Assembly: GCF_026241155.1 (NCBI RefSeq)
Contig: NZ_JAPFGP010000006.1
Location: 1 to 64,000, forward strand
DNA from: Paucibacter sp. PLA-PC-4
Lineage (GTDB): Bacteria > Pseudomonadota > Gammaproteobacteria > Burkholderiales > Burkholderiaceae_C
DNA length: 64,000 nt
Direction: 5' to 3'
The translations under genes and the position numbers were made by a program. Each line of letters opens with the position of its first letter. The first letter of the stretch is position 1. Positions 1 to 8,036 of the stretch are shown here, piece by piece. The notes beneath the pieces are model-generated. The model worked only from the letters and a program-made list of their open reading frames with translations. It had not been told where the DNA came from and ran no database searches.

Positions 1-123
1 AGCTTCGCTCCACGCTTCCTCCCCACATTCGGTCGCCCTCGTGCAGTTGCGCTTCGCTTCGTTCGCTGTGATCAACTTACGGCGGGACTTGCACCCGCAA
101 GAGTGCGCTCATGCTGAGCGCAC
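1..123 (-). mobile_element. Probable 5' end of a group IIC intron (partial, runs off the left edge)
   Basis: Read on the minus strand from base 123, the sequence opens with GTGCGC, matching the GUGCG start of group II introns. It folds at once into a perfect 9-bp hairpin (103-111 with 115-123, loop TGC), then into a second stem GCGGG/CCCGC (about 82-98) with loop TGCAAGT, typical of domain I. Immediately upstream lies an intrinsic terminator (130-151), the preferred insertion site of class C introns. No reverse transcriptase or domain V is inside the window. The assignment rests on recalled intron features and the insertion context. Confidence 0.55.
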
Positions 124-129
124 AAGGCA

Positions 130-151
130 AAAGCCCGCTCGAGCGGGCTTT
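130..151 (-). terminator. Intrinsic terminator of the 79-aa gene
   Basis: This is a perfect palindrome, AAAGCCCGCTC/GAGCGGGCTTT. On the minus strand it is followed by TTTTGCC. It lies 38 bases after the stop of the 79-aa gene at 190-429 and directly before the putative intron boundary. Confidence 0.75.
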
Positions 152-189
152 CTCCGTTGTGGGCCTGCCGGTCAAAAACCGGCTACAGC

Positions 190-429
190 TCAGCGACGGC
201 GGGCGTTGGCGGCGCGCAGCTCGGCGGCGAACGAGGGCATGCTGCTCTCGTACTGGGCGGCCAGGTCCAGCAGTTCGCGCTCGGCGCGGCGCTCAGCGGC
301 CAGGGCCAGCTGGGCCTTGACGGAGGCGATCATGCGCAGCCACAGACGGGCGCCGATCGAGGCGAAGGAACCGCCGTGACGCACGTTGCGGTGAAGGGGA
401 AGACCGAAGGTTTGGGATGCGACGCTCAT
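190..429 (-). CDS. Small conserved-type hypothetical protein (79 aa)
   Basis: I do not recognise this short basic protein. The N-terminal half (VASQTFGLPLHRNVRHGG) looks disordered. The second half is Ala/Arg/Glu-rich and should form amphipathic helices (KAQLALAAERRAERELLDLAAQYESS). It has no signal peptide or membrane segment. It is divergent from the LysR gene at 561, with a long inverted repeat between them, and it has its own intrinsic terminator, which supports a real transcribed gene. Function unknown. Confidence 0.6.
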   Translation of the reverse strand: MSVASQTFGLPLHRNVRHGGSFASIGARLWLRMIASVKAQLALAAERRAERELLDLAAQYESSMPSFAAELRAANARRR

Positions 430-498
430 GGCTTAACTCACTGTGTTGAAGCTCTTTTGGAGCCGATGACGAGATTATGGGGTAAACCCTAGTTTTGA

Positions 499-523
499 AT
501 CCAATGAATCTTCGGCATTGGAT
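499..523. promoter_or_regulatory. Inverted repeat, possible LysR operator
   Basis: ATCCAATG (499-506) and CATTGGAT (516-523) are perfect 8-bp arms around a 9-base spacer. An AT-rich TATATAAAT stretch follows at once and could hold a -10 element. The site lies between the divergent 79-aa gene and the LysR gene at 561, where a LysR protein would be expected to bind. No experiment is implied. Confidence 0.45.
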
Positions 524-560
524 ATATAAATAGAAGACATAACTCACGTTTTGGCCCGCG

Positions 561-1502
561 ATGAACTTCCGCACCCTCGATCTGAACCTGCTGCGGGTCT
601 TTGACGCGGTGATGGCCGAGCGCAGCTTGACCCGCGCCGCCCAGCGCCTGGCGATGACGCAGCCGGCCGTCAGCCATGCGCTCAAGCGGCTGCGCGAGAC
701 CCTGGGCGAGGAGCTGTTCGTGCGCCAGGCCTTCGGCATGAAGCCGACCTCGCGGGCCGAAGGCTTGTGGCCCGAGGTGCGCGCCGCGCTGGACCGGCTG
801 CGCCTGGTGCTGGACCCGGGCGACTACCAGCCCGACGAACAGGAGCAGACCTTCCGGATCGCGATGGCCGACGCCACCGCCGCGCTGGTGCTGCCGCCGC
901 TGGTGGCCGAGCTCGAGCGCCTGCGGGCCCTGGCCAATGTCCACGTGCTGCCGCTGACCACGCGCGATCCGCGCTCGCTGCTGGAGCAAGGCGAGGCGGA
1001 CTTCGCGCTGGGCTATTTCCCCGGCGCCGTCGCGGCACTGCAGGCCCAGGGCGTGATGAGCGCGATCCGCCAGCACCGGCTGTACGAGAGCGAATATGTC
1101 TGCGCGATGCGGCGCGACCACCCGCTGGCCGAGCTCGAGCTGGACCTGGACCGCTACTGCGCTGCCCACCATCTGCTGGTCAGCTTCTCGGGCCGGCCCC
1201 ATGGCTTTGTCGACGAGGCACTGACAGCGCTGGGGCGCAGCCGCCGCATCATGCTGACGGTCAACCAGTTCTTCACCGCCGGCCGCATCGTCGCGCAGTC
1301 CGATCTGCTGACCGTGCTGCCGGCTTCCTTTGTCGAAGCCACAGGCTACAAGCACCGTCTGGTCGAGCGGCCACTGCCGATGCCGCTGGCGCGCGTCCAT
1401 GTGGACATGCTTTGGCATTTGCGCAACGAAGAACGCAGCGCCCAGCGCTGGATGCGCCAACGGCTGGTGGAAGCGGCAACAGCGGCGACAATCGCTGCAT
1501 GA
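561..1502 (+). CDS. LysR-family transcriptional regulator
   Basis: This 313-aa protein has normal LysR length. Residues 1-65 form the winged helix-turn-helix ([20 protein letters not shown], then [16 protein letters not shown]). The rest is a periplasmic-binding-type effector domain (about 95-300). The pattern [19 protein letters not shown] resembles the NahR/NodD/PcpR side of the family, which usually activates aromatic or plant-signal genes, but no such target is adjacent. It is divergent from the 79-aa gene at 190 and overlaps the next gene by ATGA. The likely operator is the inverted repeat at 499-523. Confidence 0.9.
   Translation: MNFRTLDLNLLRVFDAVMAERSLTRAAQRLAMTQPAVSHALKRLRETLGEELFVRQAFGMKPTSRAEGLWPEVRAALDRLRLVLDPGDYQPDEQEQTFRIAMADATAALVLPPLVAELERLRALANVHVLPLTTRDPRSLLEQGEADFALGYFPGAVAALQAQGVMSAIRQHRLYESEYVCAMRRDHPLAELELDLDRYCAAHHLLVSFSGRPHGFVDEALTALGRSRRIMLTVNQFFTAGRIVAQSDLLTVLPASFVEATGYKHRLVERPLPMPLARVHVDMLWHLRNEERSAQRWMRQRLVEAATAATIAA
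1487..1492 (+). promoter_or_regulatory. Possible -10 element (GACAAT) of the UPF0149 gene
   Basis: GACAAT ends 6 bases before the ATG at 1499. The same hexamer sits 10 and 13 bases before the starts of tgt and yigZ. If used as a -10 box, the transcript would be leaderless or nearly so. No convincing -35 is visible. Confidence 0.25.
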
Positions 1503-2275
1503 GCACCACCGCCCCCTCCTCCCGCGACCTGAGCGACGCCGAGTTCGCCGAACTCGACGAACTGCTTGCCACCACCCCCGACCCGCTCGAAGCGCTGGAT
1601 GCCTCCATGCTGGACGGCTATCTGTGCGGCGTGCTGGTCCAGCCCCGCCTGATCGAGATCGACGAGTGGCTGCCCAATATCTTCGACTACGACGGCGGCG
1701 TGCTGCCCGACGAGGTCGACCCGGTCTGGCTGGCACGCATCCGCGAGCTGGTCGAGCGCCGCCACACCGCGCTGAACCGCGCGATGGTGGAGGACGGCTG
1801 GTTCGACCCGGTCGTTCTCGACCTGGACGAGAACGCTACACCCGAGGCCCCCTCGCCCGACGACGATGCCGAGCAGGCCCAGGCGCGCGCCACCTTTGCT
1901 GAGATGAGCCCGATCTCGCGCACCTTGATGCCCTGGGTGGCCGGTTTCCAGCACGCCTGCCTGTGCTTCCCCGAGCTGGCCGACATGCCCGACGATGCGG
2001 TCATGGCCGCGCTGGCCCGCCTGTACCGCCATCTGCCGGCCGAGACGCCGCAAGAGAAGGAAATCGTCGCGACGCTGGACCGCGAGCATCCGCTCAAAGA
2101 CCTCGACGACGCGATCGAGGAGCTGGTCGTCACGGTGGCCGATCTCTGTGATCTGACCCAGGAGCACCGCTACCGGGTCGAGACGCTCAAGCGCGAAGGC
2201 CCCAAGGTCGGCCGCAATGATCCCTGCCCTTGCGGCTCGGGGCGCAAGTACAAGGTCTGTCACGGTTCCAACTAG
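1499..2275 (+). CDS. UPF0149 (YecA/YgfB) family protein with C-terminal SEC-C motif
   Basis: The 258-aa product carries the UPF0149 signature [21 protein letters not shown] near residue 30. It ends in a SEC-C zinc motif ([19 protein letters not shown]), the metal-binding tail also found in SecA and YecA. SEC-C motifs bind zinc and often dock on ribosomes or nucleic acids; the role of this family is poorly defined. Its start overlaps the LysR stop (ATGA), so the two are probably translationally coupled. A paralogue without the SEC-C tail lies at 8037-8792. In-frame starts further upstream lie inside the LysR gene and were rejected. Confidence 0.88.
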   Translation: MSTTAPSSRDLSDAEFAELDELLATTPDPLEALDASMLDGYLCGVLVQPRLIEIDEWLPNIFDYDGGVLPDEVDPVWLARIRELVERRHTALNRAMVEDGWFDPVVLDLDENATPEAPSPDDDAEQAQARATFAEMSPISRTLMPWVAGFQHACLCFPELADMPDDAVMAALARLYRHLPAETPQEKEIVATLDREHPLKDLDDAIEELVVTVADLCDLTQEHRYRVETLKREGPKVGRNDPCPCGSGRKYKVCHGSN

Positions 2276-2279
2276 CGCA

Positions 2280-3059
2280 ATGCGGCTGCAGCTGATCTCG
2301 GACCTCCACCTGGAGACCGAGAGCTACGAACCCCGCCCGGCCCCAGGTGCCGAGCTGCTCGTGCTGGCAGGCGATGTCGACAGCACGTGGCGCGGGCTAT
2401 CGCTGTTTCGCGACTGGCCGGTGCCGGTGCTGTTCGTGCCCGGCAACCATGAGTACGACGGCCGCGATGTCGACAGCGCGCGCGCCGGCCTGCATGCGCT
2501 GGCGCGCGAACTCGGTTTTGTGATGCTGGACGACGCCAGTCTGGTGATCAACGACGGGGAAGGTCGGCGCGTGCGCTTTGTCGGCAGCACGCGCTGGAGC
2601 GACTTCGACCTGTTCGGCACAGCGCAGCGCGAGCGTGCGATGCGGGCGGCCGGATATTTCCAGCGGGTGATGGCGGCTACTCGCAACGGTCAACCTTTCG
2701 ACGCCGCCGCGGTCCGTGACGAAGGCCTGCGCTGCCGCGACTGGCTGTCCGAGCAGCTCGCGCTCGGCGAGCAGGGCACGGGCTGGGACGCCACCGTGGT
2801 CATCACCCATTTCGCGCCCAGCATCCAGAGCGCTGATCCGCGCTACGGTCGCCAGCCCGGCACGGCAAGCTTCTGCAATGACGATGAGGCGCTGCTCAGC
2901 GGCGCGCGGCTGTGGCTGCATGGCCATCTGCATTGCCGGCATGATTACCGGCTCCACGGCTGCCGGGTGCTGTGCAATGCCCGCGGCCACGCTCGCAAAG
3001 GCGAGGCCGACGGCCATGACGGCCAGCGCCTGATCGAGGTATTCGACGAGCCAACTTGA
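2280..3059 (+). CDS. Calcineurin-like metallophosphoesterase
   Basis: This 259-aa enzyme shows the metallophosphoesterase motifs in order: SDLHLE (D-x-H, residues 7-12), GDVDS, GNHEYDG (GNHE), a THFAPS histidine and the C-terminal GHLHCRHDY (GHxH). These ligate a dinuclear metal centre that hydrolyses phosphoester bonds. The substrate cannot be read from the sequence. The ATG lies 4 bases after the preceding stop, so it belongs to the LysR-UPF0149 operon. It is cytosolic, with no signal peptide. Confidence 0.9.
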   Translation: MRLQLISDLHLETESYEPRPAPGAELLVLAGDVDSTWRGLSLFRDWPVPVLFVPGNHEYDGRDVDSARAGLHALARELGFVMLDDASLVINDGEGRRVRFVGSTRWSDFDLFGTAQRERAMRAAGYFQRVMAATRNGQPFDAAAVRDEGLRCRDWLSEQLALGEQGTGWDATVVITHFAPSIQSADPRYGRQPGTASFCNDDEALLSGARLWLHGHLHCRHDYRLHGCRVLCNARGHARKGEADGHDGQRLIEVFDEPT

Positions 3060-3133
3060 CGAGAATCAAGCCGTTGGGCCCGGGTCTTGTGCCAGACTGC
3101 GCCGACAGCCTCAACAACACAGGAGCAGAGACT

Positions 3134-3556
3134 ATGAAAATCTTGGTCGCGGTCGACGGGAGTTCCTATACCAAGCGCATGCTGGCCTATCTGGCTGCCC
3201 ACGATGAGTGGCTGGGTAATACGCACCAGTACACCGTCGTGCATGCGGTGCCGGCCGTGCCGCCACGCGCGGCCGCCGTGCTGGACAAGGAAGTGCTGAA
3301 AAGCTACTACGACGACGAGGCCGAGAAGGTCTTGAAGACCATCCGTACATTCTTTGGCAAACAGAAGATCCAGGCCGAATTCATCGCCAAGGTCGGTCCG
3401 GCCGCCGATGTGATCGCCGCGCTGGCCAACAAGGGCAAGTTTGATCTGTTGATGCTGGGCTCACATGGCCACAGCACCCTGGGCAATCTGGTGATGGGCT
3501 CGGTCGCCACCAAGGTGATGGCGCATTGCACCGCGCCGGTGCTGCTGGTGCGCTGA
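3134..3556 (+). CDS. Universal stress protein (UspA family)
   Basis: The 140-aa single Usp domain starts KILVAVDGSSYTKRML. It ends with the ATP-binding pattern G-x2-G-x9-G-S in LGSHGHSTLGNLVMGS, followed by a hydrophobic AHCTAPVLLVR strand. It therefore belongs to the nucleotide-binding branch of the family. The ATG at 3134 was chosen for its good Shine-Dalgarno AGGAG at 3121-3125; the open frame extends upstream without such support. It is probably a monocistronic stress or starvation protein. Confidence 0.93.
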   Translation: MKILVAVDGSSYTKRMLAYLAAHDEWLGNTHQYTVVHAVPAVPPRAAAVLDKEVLKSYYDDEAEKVLKTIRTFFGKQKIQAEFIAKVGPAADVIAALANKGKFDLLMLGSHGHSTLGNLVMGSVATKVMAHCTAPVLLVR

Positions 3557-3572
3557 GCGGCGGACGAAAAAG

Positions 3573-3797
3573 TCAGTGACCGCTGCGCCGGCTCAGCCAG
3601 GCCAGCGGTGACTCCAGCGCAGCCCGGGCGGCGCGTTCTGACTCCAGCTCGTAGGGGGGCGGCTGACTGTTGGCGTAGCCGTCGTCGCCCTCCAAGCTCG
3701 CTTCCATGCCGAAAGCCGTGCCGAGATCGGCCGGGTCATGCACGTCGCTGGTAACTGAACTCTTGCGGAAAAAGCGCAAAGCTGGGGTGAATCGCAT
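3573..3797 (-). CDS. Small hypothetical protein (74 aa)
   Basis: Unrecognised protein. The start at 3797 is supported by a GAGG Shine-Dalgarno 7 bases upstream; a longer frame to 3914 lacks one. It begins with a basic stretch (MRFTPALRFFRKSS), has an acidic middle (VHDPADLGTAFGMEASLEGDDGY) and ends WLSRRSGH. It has no membrane segment or known motif and is convergent with the universal stress protein gene. Confidence 0.5.
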   Translation of the reverse strand: MRFTPALRFFRKSSVTSDVHDPADLGTAFGMEASLEGDDGYANSQPPPYELESERAARAALESPLAWLSRRSGH

Positions 3798-4086
3798 ATC
3801 GAACCTCGCAAGTGTTCGTGGCTGTGGGGCTGAACTCAGTGTGCGCCGGCGCGCGCGCAGAAGAATCCCCAAAGTGGGTGGAAAAGCCCATGTAGTTGGG
3901 AAAACCGCACGCAATCACATTTGGCAACAATCCGATGCAACGCCGCGCCGCGTCATCGGGCCTACTACTTGACTGGTTTGATAGGTGTTGCGCCATCCCA
4001 CTTGGGAAGGATGGTTGCGGACCTGGCTGCGTCTTAAGCTGCGCCTCGCACTGGCAAGCCCGCCTGCGCGACAACAACAATATCCG

Positions 4087-4251
4087 ATGAACTTTGTAGT
4101 CCTCACCTGGCTGAGCCGGGCCATCGTCAGCGCCGTTGTGCTGAGCACCTTGTGGCTGGCCGCCATTACCGACAGCACCCAGCAGCGCCCCCGCTTCGTC
4201 GCTGGCGTGACTGCCAGCAACGAAGCACTGAACACCACGCCCAAGCGCTAA
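4087..4251 (+). CDS. Small single-pass membrane protein (54 aa), tentative
   Basis: The frame encodes a hydrophobic N-terminal helix (FVVLTWLSRAIVSAVVLSTL) and a short polar tail. Its stop codon lies inside a strong intrinsic terminator (4243-4272) that points in its direction, the main support for it being a transcribed gene. No clear Shine-Dalgarno is visible. It overlaps the 3' end of the convergent LysR gene by 4 bases. Function unknown. Confidence 0.4.
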   Translation: MNFVVLTWLSRAIVSAVVLSTLWLAAITDSTQQRPRFVAGVTASNEALNTTPKR

Positions 4252-4272
4252 GCCAGGCTTAGCGCTTTTTTT
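4243..4272 (+). terminator. Intrinsic terminator overlapping two convergent gene ends
   Basis: AAGCGCTAAG (4243-4252), loop CCAGG, CTTAGCGCTT (4258-4267), then a run of T. The 10-bp perfect stem and T-tract terminate plus-strand transcription. The same bases encode the last codons and stop of the LysR gene on the minus strand. Confidence 0.85.
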
Positions 4273-5180
4273 GCGCCCAAGGCAAGCGCCTGGCCGATCT
4301 GGTCCAGCAGGGCCACCCGGGTCGGTGCGGCCACCAACTCCGACACCAACTTCCATTGGTGCCAGTACAGCGCGACGTCGACGCTGATCTCTGGCCTCAG
4401 GCACACCAGCTCGCCGCTGGCGATCAGCGCTCGCACCTGGAGCTCCGGCGCGACACCGACCCCCCACCCCATGCCCACGGCCCGCACATAGGCCTCGCTG
4501 GACGGCACATAGCGCTCGCGCAGGCGCGGCGCACGCACGCCAAAAGCCTTGGCCACCCAAAGCACCTGAGTGTCGTCCTTGCGGTTGAACACCATGAAAG
4601 GCGTCTGGGCGAAGTTGCCGGCCGTCAGCCCGTTCGGCAGCTGCTCGCGCATGAAGTCCGGGCTGGCCACCGCGACATAGCGCATCACCCCCAGTGGCTG
4701 CACCGTACAGCCGCGCAGCGCTTGGCGGACCGTGCTGACGCAGCCCAGCACCTCGCCCTGGCGCAGCCAATCATGGGTGAAGTCCTGATCGTCGACCACC
4801 AGCTCCAGCCCATAACCCTCGCGCAGCCCCTGCTGCACCACCGGTTCCAGCGCCGGCAGCACCCAAGTGGCCAGACTGTCGGCATTGATCGCGATCGCCA
4901 CACGCTCGTGCGGCGCGGCGCGCGCGCCCAGCTCGCGCACCACATCGCTGCGCAGCGCCTGCAACTGGCGTGCAAAGCGCAGCAGCACCTTGCCGCCCTC
5001 GGTCAGCCGCAGCGGCCGCGAGCGCACAACTAACAGCTGGCCGACCTGGGCCTCCAGGCTGCGCAGGCGCTGGGAGACCGCGCTTTGCGTGATCGCCAGG
5101 CGCTGGGCGGCGCGCTCGAAGCTGCGTTCATCGGCCAGCGCAGCCAGGCAGTCGAGGCCGGCGGAGTCGAGGTCTTTCAT
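4248..5180 (-). CDS. argP: LysR-family regulator, ArgP (IciA)-like
   Basis: The 310-aa protein has the ArgP-type N-terminus: LDCLAALADERSFERAAQRL, TQSAVSQRLRSLEAQVGQ, then the VVRSRPLRLTEGG segment. The effector-binding half keeps the family pattern GWGVGVAPELQVR. ArgP proteins sense lysine/arginine and usually control amino-acid export or dehydrogenases. Here the divergent neighbour is a D-amino acid dehydrogenase gene, 156 bases away, rather than the usual argO/lysE exporter, so it may regulate that gene. Its last codons form half of the terminator at 4243-4272. Confidence 0.85.
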   Translation of the reverse strand: MKDLDSAGLDCLAALADERSFERAAQRLAITQSAVSQRLRSLEAQVGQLLVVRSRPLRLTEGGKVLLRFARQLQALRSDVVRELGARAAPHERVAIAINADSLATWVLPALEPVVQQGLREGYGLELVVDDQDFTHDWLRQGEVLGCVSTVRQALRGCTVQPLGVMRYVAVASPDFMREQLPNGLTAGNFAQTPFMVFNRKDDTQVLWVAKAFGVRAPRLRERYVPSSEAYVRAVGMGWGVGVAPELQVRALIASGELVCLRPEISVDVALYWHQWKLVSELVAAPTRVALLDQIGQALALGAKKALSLA

Positions 5181-5336
5181 AAGTTTGATTAATGTACTCC
5201 GACAAATATGAATATACCTTCATGAATACGTAGACCGTGCCGACAATCCGGCCACGCTGCACCTGCGCCGGCACGAGCCATCGCTGCGACAAACGTCCTG
5301 GGGCGGTCTGGGTCTGCAACTCTTGATGGAGCCGTT

Positions 5337-6650
5337 ATGAAAATCGTCGTGTTGGGCGCGGGCATTATTGGCGTCAGCACCGCCTGGTATCTGCTGGAGC
5401 AGGGCCATGAGGTCACGGTGGTTGATCGGCAACCAGACGCGGCGCTGGAGACCAGCTTTGCCAACGGCGCACAGATCTCGGTGAGCTTCTGCGAGCCCTG
5501 GGCCAATGCCGGCGCGCCCTTCAAGGTGGCCAAATGGCTGTTGCGCGAGGACTCGCCGCTGCTGTTCCGCCCGCGCATGGATCCGGCCCAGTGGCGCTGG
5601 GGACTGAGCTTTCTGACCCAATGCACGACGTCGGCCTTCGAGCGCAATGTCGAGCAGCTGGTGCAGTTGGGCCGCTACAGCCATGCCTCGCTGAAGACCC
5701 TGGTCGCGCAGACGGGCATCGAGTACGAGCGCCTGGAGCGCGGCATCCTGCACTTTTTCTCCAGCCAGGCGGACTTCGAGGCCGGCGCGGTCGGTGCCGA
5801 GATCATGCGCCGCCATGGCGTCGACCGCCGCGTGTTGAACCGCGACGAAGTGCTGAAGGTCGAGCCGGCCCTGGCCGCCTTCGGCCCCAACATCCACGGC
5901 GGCACTTTCACGCCCAGCGACGAATCGGGCGATGCCCGGGTCTTCACGCAAAAGCTGGCCCAGCTGTGCGCCGAGCGCGGCGCCACCTTTTTGTGGAACC
6001 ACGATGTGCTGGCGCTCGAACACAGCGGCGACAAGATCAGTGGCGCCCAGGTCGCTTCTCGCGAGACCGGCAAGAAACTCGCGCTGAAGGCCGACGCGTA
6101 TGTCGCCGCGATGGCCTCCTACACGCCGGCGCTGCTGAAGCCGCTGGGTGAGTACTTGGCCATCTACCCGGCCAAGGGCTATTCGGCCACCCTGCGGCTT
6201 AAAAAGCCCGAGCAGGCCAGTGTCGTCAGCCTGCTCGACGACGGCCGCAAGATCGCGATCTCGCGCCTGGGCGACCATATCCGCATCGCCGGCACTGCCG
6301 AGTTGGCCGGCTTCGACACCGGCCTGGACAGCCCCACCTCGCGGGCCCGCTGCGCCTCGCTGGTCAAGCGCTACGAGGAGCTGTTCCCCGGCGTGGCCGA
6401 CACCAGCGAACCCAACTACTGGACAGGCCTGCGCCCCAGTACGCCGACCAACATCCCCTATATCGGCCGCAGCAAGAAGGCGACCAACCTCTGGCTCAAT
6501 GCCGGCCATGGCACCTTGGGCTGGACCCATGGCGCCGGCTCCGGCCATGCACTGGCCGAGCTGATGGCCGGCCGCGCGCCGGAGATGGATTTCGCCTTCT
6601 ACGGCGACGCCTTGCCAGCGAAGCCGATCCGGAGCATGGCGAGCGCCTGA
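5337..6650 (+). CDS. dadA: D-amino acid dehydrogenase (DadA), FAD-dependent
   Basis: The 437-aa length fits DadA. The N-terminus has the FAD dinucleotide fold VLGAGIIGVSTAWYLLEQG, followed by the DadA-typical TSFANGAQISVSFCEPWAN. The C-terminal FAD-binding part is GLRPSTPTNIPYIGRS and GHGTLGWTHGAGSG. The enzyme oxidises D-amino acids, typically D-alanine, to 2-oxo acids and ammonia, passing electrons to the respiratory chain from the inner face of the membrane. It is divergent from the ArgP-like LysR. The alanine racemase often paired with it is not nearby. Confidence 0.92.
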   Translation: MKIVVLGAGIIGVSTAWYLLEQGHEVTVVDRQPDAALETSFANGAQISVSFCEPWANAGAPFKVAKWLLREDSPLLFRPRMDPAQWRWGLSFLTQCTTSAFERNVEQLVQLGRYSHASLKTLVAQTGIEYERLERGILHFFSSQADFEAGAVGAEIMRRHGVDRRVLNRDEVLKVEPALAAFGPNIHGGTFTPSDESGDARVFTQKLAQLCAERGATFLWNHDVLALEHSGDKISGAQVASRETGKKLALKADAYVAAMASYTPALLKPLGEYLAIYPAKGYSATLRLKKPEQASVVSLLDDGRKIAISRLGDHIRIAGTAELAGFDTGLDSPTSRARCASLVKRYEELFPGVADTSEPNYWTGLRPSTPTNIPYIGRSKKATNLWLNAGHGTLGWTHGAGSGHALAELMAGRAPEMDFAFYGDALPAKPIRSMASA

Positions 6651-6710
6651 ATAGGCGATCGCTGCGGGGCTCGCTACAATCCGCGCCCCCTCTCCTGATG
6701 CCGGATCTCC

Positions 6711-8030
6711 ATGAGCTCGCCTGCAACGTTCTGCGCCATTGACTTCGGCACTTCCAACTCAGCCATCGCTATTCCACGCACCGACGGCCCCGGAATGCGC
6801 CTGGTCGAGCTGGAGCCCGGCCACCAGACCATGCCGACGGCGGTGTTCTATTTCGTCGAGGGCCGCCACGATGCCGATGGCCCGCCGCGCGCTTTCGGCC
6901 GTGCCGCTGTGGCCGCCTATGTGGAGGGCGCCGAGGGCCGCTTGATGCGCTCGATGAAGAGCATCCTCGGCTCGGGCCTGATCGACCAGACCACCGATGT
7001 CGGCGGCGGTCGCGGCGTCAAGTACGCGGACATCCTGGCCGGCTATCTGAAGCGCCTGCGTCAATGTGCAACAACGTCAGCGCTGGCGGCCGGCGCCGCC
7101 GCACCACTGAACCATCTGGTGCTGGGCCGCCCGGTATTCTTCGTCGATGGCGAGCCGGCGCGCGACGCCGCCGCCCAGGCCTCGCTGGAGGCGGCCGCCC
7201 ATGCGGTGGGCTTCAACGATGTTCATTTCCAGTTCGAGCCTATCGCAGCGGCCTTCGACTACGAGAGTCAGATCAGCGACGAGCGCATCGTGCTGGTGGC
7301 CGACATCGGCGGCGGCACCTCGGACTTCTCCATCGTGCGCGTCGGACCCGAGCGCATGAAGCGCCTGGACCGCCGCGACGACATCCTGGCCAACCATGGC
7401 GTGCACATCGCCGGCACCGACTTCGACCGCCATATCGAGCTGGCCAGCATCCTGCGCGAGCTGGGCTACCGCTCGCACGGCCCCGAGCGCGCGGGCTCGC
7501 CGGCTCGCGAGGTGCCCAGCGGCGTCTACTTCGACCTCGCCACCTGGCATCTGATCAACACCGTCTACAGCCCCGGCCGCGTCTCGGAGCTGCGCGCGAT
7601 GAAGAGCTTCTACGGCAACCAGGTCCATCACCAGCGCCTGATGACGGTGATCGAGGACCATCTGGGCCATGAGCTGGCGGCGCGGGCCGAGGGCGCCAAG
7701 ATCGCCGTTTCCGGTGGCGGCGACACCGAGATTGACCTGAGCTTGGTCGAGCGCGGCTTGAGCGTGCCGCTGAGCGAGAAAGTGGCCGTTGAATCGCTGG
7801 ATGCCGACATCAACCGCATCGTCCAAGCCGGCCATGAAACCGTGGCCCAGGCCGGATTGAAGCCCGAGCAGATCGACGCGCTTTATTTCACCGGCGGTTC
7901 GACCGGCCTGCGCTTGTTGGCCGACCGCATTTCGGCCGGCTTCCCGGCGGCGGCGGCGGTTCGTGGCGACCGTTTTGCCTCGGTCGCCACCGGCCTGGGC
8001 CTGCATGCAGCGCGGCTGTTCCGTCAATAA
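6711..8030 (+). CDS. Hsp70-family protein (YegD-like, short form)
   Basis: This 439-aa actin-fold ATPase has phosphate-1 CAIDFGTSNSAIAI (residues 5-18), phosphate-2 VADIGGGTSDFSIVR (about 198) and the adenosine motif YFTGGSTGLRLL (about 390). It lacks the substrate-binding and lid domains of DnaK, as expected for the YegD subgroup, whose clients are not established. A TACAAT sequence at 6675-6680 may be its -10 box. It is convergent with the UPF0149 gene at 8037. Confidence 0.88.
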   Translation: MSSPATFCAIDFGTSNSAIAIPRTDGPGMRLVELEPGHQTMPTAVFYFVEGRHDADGPPRAFGRAAVAAYVEGAEGRLMRSMKSILGSGLIDQTTDVGGGRGVKYADILAGYLKRLRQCATTSALAAGAAAPLNHLVLGRPVFFVDGEPARDAAAQASLEAAAHAVGFNDVHFQFEPIAAAFDYESQISDERIVLVADIGGGTSDFSIVRVGPERMKRLDRRDDILANHGVHIAGTDFDRHIELASILRELGYRSHGPERAGSPAREVPSGVYFDLATWHLINTVYSPGRVSELRAMKSFYGNQVHHQRLMTVIEDHLGHELAARAEGAKIAVSGGGDTEIDLSLVERGLSVPLSEKVAVESLDADINRIVQAGHETVAQAGLKPEQIDALYFTGGSTGLRLLADRISAGFPAAAAVRGDRFASVATGLGLHAARLFRQ

Positions 8031-8036
8031 ACGTCG

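Noticed and set aside
80-123. A tRNA T-arm-like stem with loop TGCAAGT
   Set aside because: The loop lacks TTC, and no acceptor, D or anticodon arms can be drawn around it. The group II intron reading explains both stems.
41-379. A 112-codon frame with the sequence LRRDLHPQECAHAE
   Set aside because: It is antisense to the hairpins of the putative group II intron and to the 79-aa gene; frames of this wording are translation artefacts of such elements.
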